A stretch of DNA of 22,431 bases, from positions 1-22,431 of the forward strand of contig NW_026252200.1 of NCBI RefSeq assembly GCF_025399195.1, given 5' to 3'. The DNA comes from Umbelopsis ramanniana AG. Its lineage: Eukaryota > Mucoromycota > Umbelopsidomycetes > Umbelopsidales > Umbelopsidaceae. The notes beneath the pieces were generated by a model. The model made no database searches and was not told where the DNA came from. It saw only the letters and a program-made list of their open reading frames with translations. This document shows positions 1 to 12,184 of the stretch, one piece after another. Every line of letters starts with the position of its first letter. Within the stretch, counting starts at the first letter, position 1. The position numbers and the translations under genes are program-made.

Positions 1-2023
1 TGCCATGCTTAAGTTACTAATGATTTCGAGAATAAATTTTCAGGCTCTCTGCTCTGATATCGTGATCTTAATTTATTTTTGTATTGGCGCAAAATAATTT
101 GTTAATAAACAGTATATCATCTTGAGTTGTGCACACAGGTAGACACAGCAAGCATCCTCCAATCCACTGTAATAAATTTGAACACTATGATGCGCGAATA
201 CAGATGTGTGATGAGCCAATTGCTTTCGTGACCAGGAGCTGCATGCTGCATGATGTTTTATAACAATTCATTTCGTTTTTGAATTGACCTTTGCAGAAGC
301 TGCTTTGTTACTAGCTGAGCAGCTGTTCAAACAGCTAGTTCCTATTTAAATCTCCCCTCCGCCGGTCACCGTTTTCCCGACCTGCATGGTTTTTATTCTT
401 CTCTTGGTAAACTAAGCCTATTTAAGTACTTCCTGAATAGTTTGTATGACAAGGTAGAAAGGTAGATTGCTTCCATCATCATTGGCGATTTTGGCAATGT
501 CATTGGGCTAATGAAGCCCTTCATTTCAGCTGCTTTAGTGGGTTGTTTTTTGATTGACTCTGTAGTAGTGACAACGGCTAAGCGCTTGTAATTGTAGAAT
601 AAAAAAAATTAGGCGTATTATCGCGCTAAAACCAGTAGTTTGTTCGTAAGTTGTGCATGGGGGTTTTTTTAGTTCGCTATCATTCGTAATCGACAAATTC
701 ACATTAAGAACATCACAATCTCAGTCCCCATTTGTTGTAACCTGATGGATATTTTTGGCAAGAACCGTTGTATCACGATTTCCACCCAAAAAAAACAAGG
801 TTACAACCTTTTCGCCTTTACATATGGAAGCAACGTGATATGGTGTAGGCTGTTCAGATTTTAAAAGTGTTATTATTAAAGCTTACTCACAAACCATGGT
901 TTGCTCTTTGATTATTTTTTTCAAAGCTTCTGTCTTACCGAATACGTGGTCGTTATAAGCACAAGACATGTTTTAAAACCATGTACAACAGTGGGCGTTT
1001 TGGGTTCATTGAGCTATTATGGGGTTACCGAAATGCGAGGTTGAAATCGGTCGATGTTAGCTTGTGAGCTGATAATTAATGGAGAGCACGTCAAATAGCA
1101 GTTATCGGCATACATTCATCATTGGCGTAAAGGGAAGAAAATCGCTGGTCCTTATGATTTGTCAGTTGCTTCTCGGAGTCAAATCAGTGAGTCTCAATGT
1201 GCTGTGGCTGAAAGCATCTACTGAACCTGCTACCCGGTAAGGCATCCTTAATTTGACATAGCGGCTTTGTGCACCATCGAAATAGAAAAGGCTATCTCCG
1301 ATCGATGCTTAGAATCCCATGCTGTACAAGATCCGCATTTATATTTGCAAGACATCGTAAGGAGGTCATCGCCTTGCGTTATTTCGATAAATCATAATAC
1401 CAATGGAGCAGATCGACTATGGGGGGGTTTTTTTTTTTTTTTTTTAATTGCACCAAGGTTGGTTTACACGCTAAATATTTTTTTTTTTTGGGTGCTGTAC
1501 GGTACTGTTTAAGGGTGCCACAGAAATGGGCCTAGGCCTTCCAAAGTTTAGCAGCAGGATGACAGTCTACCATTAGCGCGGGTTAGAACGGATTATTTTC
1601 AGTCGGAATCGTGAAGAGCGATTGATATCAAAGTATCCAAAGGAAATCAATACAGGTTCTGACAGAAAAATATGGGAGCTCTCGAGATAAAAGAACCAGA
1701 AAAATATAAAAAAGTAAGGAGCAGCACTCTGTGCACATTGCATGACGTTACAGAACTAGATCTCAGTATAATGGTATTGTAATTTGGAAATTGGCGTAGA
1801 AAACTTTTGCTCCCAACTTTTTTCCATGGGCAATTTGAATTTGAAAAAATGCGATTTTGTTTCAAAAATGCCGATTCCCATTTTTTTTTCTTTTCACCAT
1901 CTTTTCTCTTGGCTATTATTTTTAATAATATTTTTTCCCTTCTCCCTAAATATTATTCTGAACCCTTTGAGAGCCCATAACGAAAACAACACTGAATTTA
2001 CCGACATTGAGTATTCACATTCC
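1..2023. other. Left intergenic region, no supportable gene
   Basis: This AT-rich stretch has stops in all frames and no recognisable protein, tRNA or rRNA. It contains long homopolymers, notably seven Gs followed by eighteen Ts at 1421-1445 and a T run near 1479-1490. A perfect 8-bp inverted repeat (ACTAGCTG at 310-317, CAGCTAGT at 332-339) is visible but may be chance. A TATAAAAA at 1705-1712 and a pyrimidine-rich stretch at 1880-1945 could belong to the promoter and 5' leader of the HSF-type gene that follows. The short open frames here (for example 1267-1512) are built partly on the poly-T tract and are not called. Confidence 0.6.
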
Positions 2024-3949
2024 ATGTCTAAACGACGTACTTTGGATACATCGCCACCGTCGTCGAACTCTAGCTCCACCTTTTCATCGAACAGCAGCAG
2101 GGAAGATTCTTCTGATCATACGTCCAACACTTCTCTATCGAGTGGAAATGACTCCTCTATAATGTCACCGGCTGGACGTCGTAAGCAGGCAGCGAAGTCC
2201 TCTGGCAATGCAACTTCCCATCATGAAACTGGTTATCCCAACCAGCCCGATAGTACGAATTCCCGCACAGAACGACAACGCAGCGTCACAGCGTTTTTAA
2301 ACAAATTGTTTCGGTACGTTTCGCTGATCGCAACATTTTTTTCCCCCAACGTGTGCTTACCATTATTTTTTTCCTTAGTATGGTCAGTGAAACCAGTACG
2401 AACGAGCTTATTCACTGGTCTGTCGATGGAAAGTCATTTATTGGTATATATTATTCTTATCGTTTTATGTGGTACACCTATTTAACCGCCCAAGGGTGGA
2501 GGAGTAGCCAACCCCCCTGAAAGAAAGCGATGGGATGGGATGGTTCAATTGGTTGTCCTTAAAAAAGAGGATAATGATCAACTAACAGAAAAAAAAAAAA
2601 ACTTTCCATTGTCGATAGTTGAGCATCAGGATGATTTTTCGAAAACGTTACTCCCTCGATATTTCAAACACAATACATTTGCTTCGTTTGTTCGTCAACT
2701 TAACATGTACAACTTTCACAAAGTTCCCCATGTTGAACAGCGAACGTTAATATCAGATACAATGAAAGATATATGGGAGTTCAGCAACCCAAACTTTCAA
2801 CGTGGACGACCGGATTTGTTAAGCTTCGTATATCGAAAGCGTATACAGGAACGCGAGCAGACCAAACCCGAAAGCAACGTTCATACGCTGTTACAAACCA
2901 GTCAAAGTATTCGACAACGACAATCCGAGCTAAGTAATGAAATCCAGTCCATGAAATCCGATTTTCAAGCACTTTGGAAGGACACATTAGATTTGCGAGA
3001 AAAACAGCAAGAAAAACAAGAAACATTTGCCAAAATCGTTCAATTTTTATCGTACATTACTCGACTCAGCATCGAGTCAAACAATAATGGTAACGTAAAT
3101 CGATATTTGACCCGGCCAAATCAAGTAGCAATGAAAATGACTGAACCTTATTCTTGCCCTCCAACAGGCGAGAATACGATGGGAGGAGACCTATCAAGAA
3201 AGTTATTGGCATGCCCTGATACCAACGAACTTCTTAAAATGGCTGCCCAACAGAATGAGCTGCGTGCATCGGCCTCCAAACCTGGATGGCCAGTGCAACC
3301 CTCTGTAGCTCCGGTGGCAGCCATTACTATGTCAGATGAAGAGGTGAACAATACCATCGCATCCACTGTGAGGTCGGTCAATGCTATTGCCAGTGATATA
3401 GAACACCTTAACCGAAATGTCGAGCTATTGGCCAAACGGTACAACTATAATTTTGATAGCGATGAGCTCAATTATGTACCGACTGGCGGATCGGTCCCTT
3501 CTCTTGACCATACTACTAGCGTCGATAATGAACTGAACATAATTCAATACCACCACACCGGAAAAAGATCAAGTCACCCTATGGAAGATAATCACACCTA
3601 CAAAAAACGAGCTGGCTCCCTTGATATGAACCCTTCGGAGTGGCCTACGCCACCAACATCCAATATGATGCCTGATCCACATTCCATGCCTACTATTGCC
3701 ATGCGACGAGCCACGGCCAGAGCTATTGTACCTCCTATTCTAAGTGAACCCCGTTTGGTCGAGCGGTTCCAATCACCATTATCCTATCCTGTTGTTTCTC
3801 TGCATACCGAATCACCCTCAAATCTAGTGGATGGCGCCTCGTACGACGCCACAGCCTTAGGCTATGAAGACTTTGCCGCTTGCGACTATGCTGCTGGCCA
3901 AGATACCATGAATGAATTTTCTGGACTATTTGGCCCCCCGCCTACTTAA
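2024..3949 (+). CDS. Heat-shock-factor-type transcription factor
   Basis: Three exons, 2024-2313, 2379-2443 and 2619-3949, give a 561-residue protein. Introns of 65 and 175 bp have GT..AG ends; the second has a CTAAC branch site near 2581. Residues 10-55 are a serine-rich low-complexity tail. An HSF-type winged-helix DNA-binding domain spans about 88-192, including FLNKLFR at 91-97 and the recognition-helix segment SFVRQLNMYNFHKV at 141-154, whose Arg144 is the conserved base-contacting residue in this family. Residues about 205-265 form a glutamine-rich coiled coil ending in IVQFL, resembling the HR-A/B trimerisation region of HSF1. The rest is disordered and rich in Pro, Ser and Thr, as expected of an activation region. 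It should bind nGAAn arrays in the nucleus. No response-regulator domain is present, so it is not Skn7; an HSF1-like or Sfl1-like paralogue is possible. The start at MSKRRT was chosen because the in-frame extension back to 1784 reads through a hydrophobic, poly-T-derived leader. The domain is intact only after splicing. Confidence 0.9.
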
Positions 3950-4540
3950 GCTCAAAAAACCACCAGACAGTCCAAATGGAGAATGTCAAAACTCTACGAA
4001 ACCAGAGCTTGTTTCCTCCCCCTCCCCTCCCACCGCAATACTCATGGCCTATATACCCTTTTTTTTCTTTTTTTTTGGTTGTCGTTTATTCTAATGTGAT
4101 ACATGTTCCATCATTGGCTGACCCCAGTCCCCTCCTTTCCCCCATCTCCAATTATGTAAAAAGACGGAAACAGATTTGAGGAACTACATAAAATGAAAGG
4201 TTAAACCAGAAAGAAGCTGCAGTGCAAAATGGAACAAATAGGAATGACACAGTTGAAAAGTCGGATGAAATCGGAATGTGCATGTCACATGCTCCTTTGA
4301 CAGTTTGCTACGGTACGTTTATACCTCATGCCACGCCAGAACCCTGTTTAGGTATACAAAAATCACCGACCCCCGGATATGGGGTTCAGAGCAAGCAGGC
4401 AAAAGAAACAGGCCATCATAGAACAGCGGCCCAGGAAGCGGTTCAAAGCGCTATGAGGTTCTCAATGAGGTTCTTGTTGCTCTATGGTTCTCTTCGAACC
4501 ATCATGGCAGGCACTCCCAAGTTGGGTAATATTTGATCTG
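3950..4540. other. 3' flank of the HSF-type gene, no gene seen
   Basis: This stretch downstream of the HSF-type stop codon is pyrimidine-rich at first (4018-4080). No convincing coding region was found. The open frame 4222-4536 has no recognisable domain and overlaps unrelated frames on the other strand. The nearest clear AATAAA is at 4563-4568, about 600 bp past the stop, so the mRNA end is not fixed by sequence alone. Confidence 0.5.
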
Positions 4541-4553
4541 GTACAACGCTTCT

Positions 4554-5060
4554 GATAAGATAAATAAAATGATTGGTGTAACAAGTGGACAATGGGCCAT
4601 GCTTATCAAGAGGGATTTCCGTGTTTCTCCTGGCAGCCAGAGATGAGATCTCTGCTCGATACTCTGACCCTAAGATCATAGATAACCCTTTGTGCTCCCC
4701 GGCCACACTCTATGAATGGGCGTACACAGTTATCCAGATCATCTCCCTGGCTGATAAGGAAGAGGAGGTGCTGTTTCCTCTCGACCGAGCTTGTCTTTTG
4801 GGTTTCTGTCTTCTCTTTGATTAAAAAAGAAAAACCAGACTGTACTGTCATCTTCATACGTTCTGGGGAAATTCCACTAGGCGGGGGAAATAATAAGAAA
4901 GAACGACCTAATCTTAGCATGTGACCCGCATTGACAAGTATAACGGTTTGATAAGCGGGTCGCTAAATTTTTTTTCACCCAGCAGCAAGGCTTTAAAAAG
5001 TGAGCCAACGATTTCCGAAACGAATTTCTATTTCCCTTTGCTTCTCTCCCCACTCTTATC
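4554..5060 (+). promoter_or_regulatory. GATAAG-rich promoter of the glutamate synthase gene
   Basis: Five exact GATAAG hexamers lie in 507 bp upstream of the glutamate synthase ATG: 4554-4559, 4602-4607 (minus), 4753-4758, 4950-4955 and 5055-5060 (minus). The first overlaps a GATAAA. Fungal GATA factors of the AreA/Nit2/Gln3 type bind HGATAAG and control nitrogen-assimilation genes, so a nitrogen-responsive promoter is a fair inference. A TTTAAAAA at 4993-5000 is a weak TATA candidate. The site at 4950 overlaps one arm of an inverted repeat (GACCCGC 4923-4929, GCGGGTC 4955-4961). Confidence 0.5.
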
Positions 5061-5177
5061 CCATCTATTGCTTTTGTATACCTTCAAATTGTAAATAATC
5101 GTAGAGGGTTTTACTAGCATCCATTCCATATAAGCACCAAACAACTCTCACTATAAGTATTAACCCTTGTCTGTTGA

Positions 5178-8100
5178 ATGATCTCCGAGCAAAAGGAAAA
5201 CACCTCATGGGCTGGAGCTATCCCCGTTGCCCAAGGATTGTATGATCCTCAGTATGAAAAGGATGCCTGTGGTGTCGGTTTTATCGTACACATCAAGGGA
5301 GGGAGATCGCACAAGATATTGAGCGATGCCAGCAACATTCTATGTAACATGACGCATCGAGGTGCGTCTGGTGCAGATATTAGAGACGGTGATGGAGCCG
5401 GTGTCATGACTGGTATTCCTCATCAATTTTTTGTGAACGAAACTTCAAGAGATCTTGGCATTCAATTGCCCCAGGAGGGCCAATATGCTGTTGGTAATCT
5501 TTTCATGAAGGGTGACCAAGCCGCTATTCAAGAATCCAAAAAGGTCTTTGAGACGTTGGCCGACGCCTTGCATTTGAAGGTCTTGGGTTGGCGTCATGTT
5601 CCTCGCGACTCCACCATCCTCGGTCCTGCTGCCAAATCCAAGGAGCCTGCTATTGAACAGCCATTTGTCGTTCTCAAGGGTGAAAAGTTTGATGAACAGT
5701 ACTTTGAACGTCAGCTTTACGTCTTACGCAAGCATGCCACGCATACCATCACCATGAAGAAGTGGTTCTATGTTTGCTCCTTGTCTAACAAGAACATCGT
5801 CTACAAGGGCCAACTGACTCCCAAGCAAGTTTATGCTTACTTTTACGATCTCGTCAATGTTCAGTACACCACTCACTTTGCCCTTGTTCACTCTCGTTTC
5901 TCCACCAACACTTTCCCCTCGTGGGACCGTGCTCAACCTATGAGATGGTGTGCCCACAATGGTAAGTTGTATTTCTTGTTCAGTAGCGCCGACTCAAAAA
6001 CCCTGGCGGAGTTAGCTCTAGATGTGCGCTTGAGACGAAAAAAACGGAGCATCAAAATTTCTCACACCACCATTATTGCATTCCCTATCAGGTGAAATCA
6101 ACACCCTTCGAGGTAACAAAAACTGGATGAGATCGCGCGAAGGTGTGATGACCTCTGATAAGTTTGCCGATGAACTTGAGCTTTTGTACCCTATCGTGGA
6201 AGAAGGTGGTTCGGATTCAGCTGCATTCGATAACGTTCTCGAACTTTTGGTGGTCAATGGCGTTTTATCCCTTCCTGAAGCTGTCATGATGATGATTCCC
6301 GAAGCCTGGCAAAACAACGAGTACATGGAAGAGGAAAAGAAGGCTTTCTACCAATGGGCTGCTTCTTTGATGGAACCTTGGGACGGCCCTGCTTTGTTCA
6401 CCTTCGCCGATGGTCGCTACTGTGGTGCCTCTTTGGATCGCAATGGTCTTCGTCCTTGCCGTTTCTACATCACCTCAGATGATATCATGATCTGTGCCTC
6501 CGAAGTTGGTACTATCTACATTGACCCCGAAACTATCGTACAAAAGGGCCGTCTTCAACCTGGTAAAATGTTGTTGGTCGATACCGTCGAGGGCCATGTG
6601 GTCGATGACAAGGAACTCAAGCTCAAGGTTGCCTCTCGCTTTGATTTCAAGCAGTGGGTAAAGAACCAAAAGATTACCCTGAACGATGTTGTAGCCAAGG
6701 CTGCTACCAAGTCCGCTTATCAAACTGTTTTGGATGAAACCACCGTCAACCACGATCCTCGTCTCAAGGCTTTTGGCTATACCTTGGAACAATTGAACCT
6801 TCTCATGATTCCTATGGCCACTAACGGAAAGGAAGCCCTTGGTTCTATGGGTAACGACAGTGCTTTGGCTTGTTTGGCTAAGCAACCCCGTTTGATCTAT
6901 GAGTATTTCCGTCAACTCTTCGCTCAAGTCACCAACCCTCCCATCGATCCCATTCGTGAAGAGATTGTCATGTCTCTTGAATGCTATGTTGGTCCTGAAG
7001 GCAATATCTTGGAAATCGATGAGAAGCAAGCTCACAAGTTGACTCTTCCATCCCCCGTTCTTTCTATGCAAGAATTGGACGCGGTCAAGAACATGGAATC
7101 CGATTATGCCGGCTGGAAGGTCGCTACCATTGACATTACTTTCCCCAAGGAAGAAGGTGTTCAAGGTTATCTCAATGCCTTGGAACGTATCTGCAAGGAA
7201 GTCTCTACCAGCATTGAACACGGTGATAAGATTGTTATTCTGTCTGACCGTGCTACCAGTGCCGATCGCGTTGCTATTTCTTCTTTGATCGCTGTGGGTG
7301 GCGTTCACCATCATTTGGTTCGTAACAAGCAACGTTCTCGTATTGCTCTTATGCTTGAGACTGCTGAAGCTCGCGAAGTTCATCATTTCTGTGTCCTTCT
7401 TGGTTATGGTGCTGATGCTATCTGCCCTTACCTCGCTTTGGAAGCCATGCTCAAGTTGCACCGTGAAGGTGCTGTTCGTGATGAATTGACCCCTGAGAAG
7501 ATCATCTACAACTTCCGCAAATCCATCAACAATGGTATTCTCAAGGTCATGTCCAAGATGGGTATCTCCACTTTGGCTTCTTACAAGGGTGCTCAAATCT
7601 TTGAGGCTCTTGGTGTTGATGACACTGTCATCGCTCGCTGCTTTGCTGGTACTGCCTCTCGTATCAAGGGTGTCACTTTTGACATCTTCGCTTTGGATGC
7701 TTTGACTTTCCATGAGAATGGCTATCCTTCCCGCAATCCAGTTCAACCCGCTGGACTTCCCGAATCCGGAGAATACCATTGGCGTGATGGTGGTGAACCT
7801 CATATTGCTGAACCCAGCGGTATCGCCAACTTGCAAGATGCTGTCCGTCAAAAGAACAAGTCTTCTTATGAAGCTTACTCTCGCAATGCTCATGATGCTA
7901 TCAAGAACTGTACTCTTCGTGGTCTTCTTGACTTTGATTACGACAAGGCCAAGTCCATCTCTGTGGATCAAGTCGAACCTTGGACTGATATTGTCAAGCG
8001 TTTCGTTACCGGTGCCATGTCTTATGGTTCCATTTCCATGGAATCTCACTCTGCTCTTGCTGTAGCCATGAACCGTCTTGGAGGAAAGTCTAACACTGGT

Positions 8101-11100
8101 GAAGGTGGTGAAAAGCCTGAACGTTCTCAACCCCTTGACAACGGTGACAGCCGTCGCTCTGCTATCAAGCAAGTTGCCTCTGGTCGCTTCGGTGTCACCA
8201 GTTTCTATCTGTCTGATTCCGATGAACTTCAAATCAAGATGGCTCAAGGTGCTAAGCCTGGTGAAGGTGGTGAATTGGATGGTACCAAGGTTTCCGATGA
8301 AATCGCCAGTACTCGTAAGACCACTCCCGGTATCGGTTTGATTTCCCCTCCTCCCCATCACGATATCTACTCTATTGAAGATCTTAAGCAATTGATCTAT
8401 GATCTCAAGTGCAGCAACCCTCGCGCTCGTGTCTCTGTCAAGCTTGTCTCCGAAGTTGGTGTCGGTATTGTTGCTGCTGGTGTCGCCAAGGCTAAGGCTG
8501 ATCATATCTTGATTTCTGGTCACGATGGTGGTACTGGTGCTTCTCGATGGACCGGTATCAAATACGCTGGTCTTCCTTGGGAACTTGGTTTGGCTGAAAC
8601 TCATCAAACTCTTGTTCTTAACGATCTTCGTGGAAGAGTTGTTGTTCAAACTGATGGTCAGATCAAGACTGGTCGTGATGTTGCCATTGCCTGCTTGCTC
8701 GGTGCTGAAGAATGGGGTTTCGCTACCACTCCTTTGATTGCTCTTGGTTGTATTATGATGCGCAAGTGCCATGTAAGTTATAATTCACCTCTGTCGTTTT
8801 TTTTTTTTTCCCCAAAAAAAATTTTTTTTTTTGCATTTATTCTAACCAACTTTGCCCTTTTTCTATAGCTTAACACTTGCCCTGTCGGTATCGCTACTCA
8901 AGACGCTGATCTTCGCAAGAAGTTTGAAGGCTCTCCTGAGCACGTTGTCAACTTCTTCTACTATGTTGCTGAGGAATTGAGAGATATCATGGCCAAGCTT
9001 GGTTTCCGTTCTATCAATGAGATGGTGGGCCGCACCGAAATGCTTCGCGTCAACGACTCTTTCCGCAACTACAAGACTGCCAACATTGATCTTTCCCCCA
9101 TCTTGACCCCTGCTTCCACTTTGAGACCTGGTGTTGCCACTTACAATGTTCGCAAGCAAAACCATAACCTCCATGTCCGTCTTGACAATTTCTTGATCGA
9201 GGAAGCTCAACCTGCTCTTGAGAACAAGGAGCGTGTCGTCATTGAAACCGACATTGTTAACACTGACCGTGCTCTTGGTACTACCCTCTCTTACTATGTC
9301 TCCAAGCGTCATGGTGAACATGGTTTGCCTCATGACACCATCCACGTCAAGCTCAAGGGCTCTGCTGGACAATCTCTTGCTGCTTTCTTGGCACCTGGTG
9401 TCTTCTTCGAATTGGAAGGTGATGCTAACGATTATGTTGGTAAGGGTCTTTCTGGTGGTAAGATCGCCATCTTCCCTCCCAAGAACTCCTCCTTCAAGTC
9501 CGAAGACAACATCATTATTGGTAATGTCTGCTTGTATGGTGCCACCAGTGGTCAAGCTTTCTTCCGTGGTATTGCTGCCGAACGTTTCTGCGTTCGTAAC
9601 TCTGGTGCTACCGCTGTCTGTGAAGGTGTCGGTGATCACGGTTGTGAGTACATGACAGGTGGTCGTGCTATCATTCTTGGAAGCACTGGACGCAACTTCG
9701 CTGCTGGTATGTCTGGTGGTATTGCCTATGTCTTGGATCTCAAGGGTAACTTCAAGGACAACGTCAACATGGAAATGGTTGAACTTGAAACCATCAACGA
9801 TGTTGCTGAAATTGCTGAAGTCCGTGGACTCATTGAAGACCATCGTCACTACACTGGTTCCGAGATCGCTGACCGTGTTCTTAAGGACTTCAACAAGTAC
9901 TTGCCAAAGTTCGTCAAGGTTATGCCCATTGAATACCGTGCTCTTTTGGAAAGACAGCGTCGTGCAAAGCTTGAGGAATCCGCCCCCAAGAAGGTTGAAG
10001 AACCTGTTGCTCCTGCTTCCCATGAACCCTCTTTGGTCGATCTTGAAGATCAAGTCCTCGATGAGGAACAAACTAAGGAACGTCGTGCTAAGCTCGACAA
10101 GGTGCGTGGTTTCAAGAAGTACAAGCGACGTGGTGACAAGTACCGTGATTCCGAGAAGCGTACCTCTGATTGGGATGAAATCAACAACCGTCTCTCTCCT
10201 TCTGAACTTCATGTTCAAGCTGCTCGTTGCATGGACTGTGGTGTTCCATTCTGTCAATCCGACACTGGTTGTCCCATTGGTAACATCATTCCCAAGTGGA
10301 ATGAACTTGTCTACAAGGATGAATGGCAATCTGCTCTTGACCGTCTCATGATGACCAACAACTTCCCCGAGTTTACTGGTCGTGTCTGCCCTGCTCCTTG
10401 TGAAGGTGCTTGTGTTCTTGGTATCACTGAATCTCCCGTCAGCATCAAGAGCATTGAAGCTGCTATTATTGATCGTGGTTTCGATGAAGGCTGGATCGTT
10501 CCTCGCACTGACATTGTTCGTACTGGAAAGAAGGTCGCTGTTATTGGTTCTGGCCCTGCTGGTCTCGCTGCTGCTGATCAATTGAACAAGGCTGGTCACT
10601 CCGTTACCGTCTATGATCGCAATGATCGCATTGGTGGTCTTCTCATGTACGGTATTCCCAACATGAAGCTCGACAAGAAGATTGTTCAACGTCGTATTGA
10701 CTTGCTCGCTGCTGAAGGCATCAAGTTTATCACCAATACCAACGTGGGTGTTGATATCGATGCCAATGAGATCCGCGCACAAAATGATGCGGTCATCATT
10801 GCTACTGGTGCCACCTGGCCCCGTGACCTCAAGATCAAGGGTCGTGAATCCAATGGTGTTCACTTTGCCATGGAGTTCTTGCAGGCTAATACCAAGTCTC
10901 TTCTTGATTCTGAACTCAAGGATGGTCAATATCTCTCTGCTAAGGGCAAGAACGTCATTGTCATTGGTGGTGGTGATACTGGTAACGATTGTATCGGTAC
11001 CTCTGTTCGTCATGGATGCAAGTCTGTAGTCAACTTTGAATTGCTACCTCAACCACCCAACCAGCGTGCCAACGACAACCCCTGGCCACAATTCCCACGG

Positions 11101-11625
11101 GTTTTCAAGGTCGATTATGGTCACTCTGAAGTTCAATCTCACTTTGGTCGCGATCCCCGTGAATACTGCGTTTTGTCCAAGGAATTTGTTGTCGATGCTG
11201 ATAACAACGTCAAGGGTATCAACATTGTTCGTGTCGAATGGACAAAGGATGAGAGTGGACGATGGAACATGAAGGAGGTCGCTGGCTCAGAAGAATTTTT
11301 CCCTGCTGATCTTGTCCTCCTTTCTATGGGTTTCCTTGGCCCTGAAGATGCCCTAATTAAGCAACTTTCTGTCAAGCAAGATGGCCGAAGCAACATTGAG
11401 ACCCCTCGCGGCAAGTATGCCACCAGCGTTCCCGGTGTGTTTGCTGCCGGTGATTGCCGTCGTGGACAATCACTCATTGTCTGGGGTATCAATGAAGGTC
11501 GCCAAGCTGCCAGAGAAATTGATTCTTGGTTGGAGGGTAACACTTACCTTCCTGTTGCTGGCGGTATTCGTCAGCGCACATTTGAGCAACCTGTCAAGGC
11601 CATCGTTCAGCCAGTTGCTGCATAA
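5178..11625 (+). CDS. GLT1: Glutamate synthase [NADH], single-chain GOGAT
   Basis: Exons 5178-5961, 6092-8772 and 8869-11625 give 2073 residues, close to yeast Glt1 (2145). The enzyme converts glutamine plus 2-oxoglutarate to two glutamates using NADH, and works with glutamine synthetase in ammonium assimilation. A 30-residue propeptide precedes Cys31 (DACGVGF), the N-terminal nucleophile of the class II glutaminase domain (to about 430). A central linker domain follows, then the FMN/2-oxoglutarate domain with [15 protein letters not shown] near 1070. The 3Fe-4S cysteines are 1148, 1154 and 1159, and the GXGXG beta-helix lies around 1280-1470. The C-terminal third is the small-subunit-like part: the CMDCGVPFC and CPAPCEGAC cysteine clusters for 4Fe-4S centres (about 1609-1670), a FAD-binding VIGSGPAG near 1714 and a NAD-binding VIGGGDTG near 1851. 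This alpha-beta fusion is typical of fungi and plants. Intron 1 splits the conserved [13 protein letters not shown] motif, and intron 2 splits the 3Fe-4S motif between His1155 and Leu1156. Both splices restore the motifs exactly. NADH rather than NADPH use is inferred from the fungal family. Confidence 0.97.
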
Positions 11626-11871
11626 ATCAAAACCAATGCCGGCTGCTCTTGTTCTAAATTCATCTTTCTTCACATATACATATTTCATACACTGAGCTTT
11701 TTCAAATTTGAAGTAACCTTTTTTTTTCCCCCCCTTTCCAACTTATTGAAAAAAAAAAAAAATTATCATAGCATACAGGGTCTTTTATGGCTGTAGAAAA
11801 TTATGTTCTCTATTTTTTCACGGGTGTTTTTTTTTTCACATATATTATATAGCTCTTTTTCTTTTTGAAAA

Positions 11872-11877
11872 AATAAA
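11872..11877 (+). terminator. Candidate GLT1 polyadenylation signal
   Basis: An exact AATAAA lies about 250 bp after the GLT1 stop, in an A/T-rich tract with T-rich sequence just upstream. It is the first canonical hexamer on this strand after the gene. Position is suggestive only. Confidence 0.35.
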
Positions 11878-12184
11878 AAAAATAATTCAACACCAAAAGA
11901 ACAGTGGCTGGTTGACATGTAATGTTGTCACTCGGCCGTGTGCGATACATGTGCATTATCACTCACCTTATCGGAGGGCTACTAGGGTCAGGAAACATCA
12001 AAAAAGGGACCCGAGACAGGTTTGATTGCCAGTACATCTCCCTTTCCTTTTAAAACAAAAATACAGTATAAAATAATTTCTTTGCTGTGCATTAGTAGAA
12101 AAATAATACGCCCTGTCAAACTTTTAGAATCGACAAGACATCCAGGGATAAACAGGTCACATGAGCCCCGAGGATGGACAACAC

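Noticed and set aside
734..807. Inverted repeat GTTGTAACC/GGTTACAAC with 56-bp spacer
   Set aside because: Several 9-bp inverted repeats at this spacing are expected by chance in a window this size.
1784..2023. In-frame N-terminal extension of the HSF-type protein back to an ATG at 1784
   Set aside because: The extension is encoded by pyrimidine-rich DNA, gives a hydrophobic leader unlikely in a nuclear factor, and MSKRRT at 2024 is a normal start.
4222..4924. Several overlapping small frames on both strands between the HSF-type and GLT1 genes
   Set aside because: They contradict each other in frame and strand, carry no domain, and overlap the GATAAG promoter region.
8773..8868. Frame continuing past the splice donor of GLT1 intron 2 into poly-T/poly-A sequence
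   Set aside because: It breaks the 3Fe-4S cysteine motif. Splicing GTAAGT to CTATAG restores KCHLNTCPVG exactly.
6475..11013. Two very long antisense frames within the glutamate synthase gene (765 codons at 6475-8772, 716 codons at 8863-11013)
   Set aside because: They mirror the sense codons. Strong codon bias in the sense gene avoids TTA, CTA and TCA, which removes antisense stops. The translations are low in structure (rich in Ser, Thr, Asn) and match no family I know.
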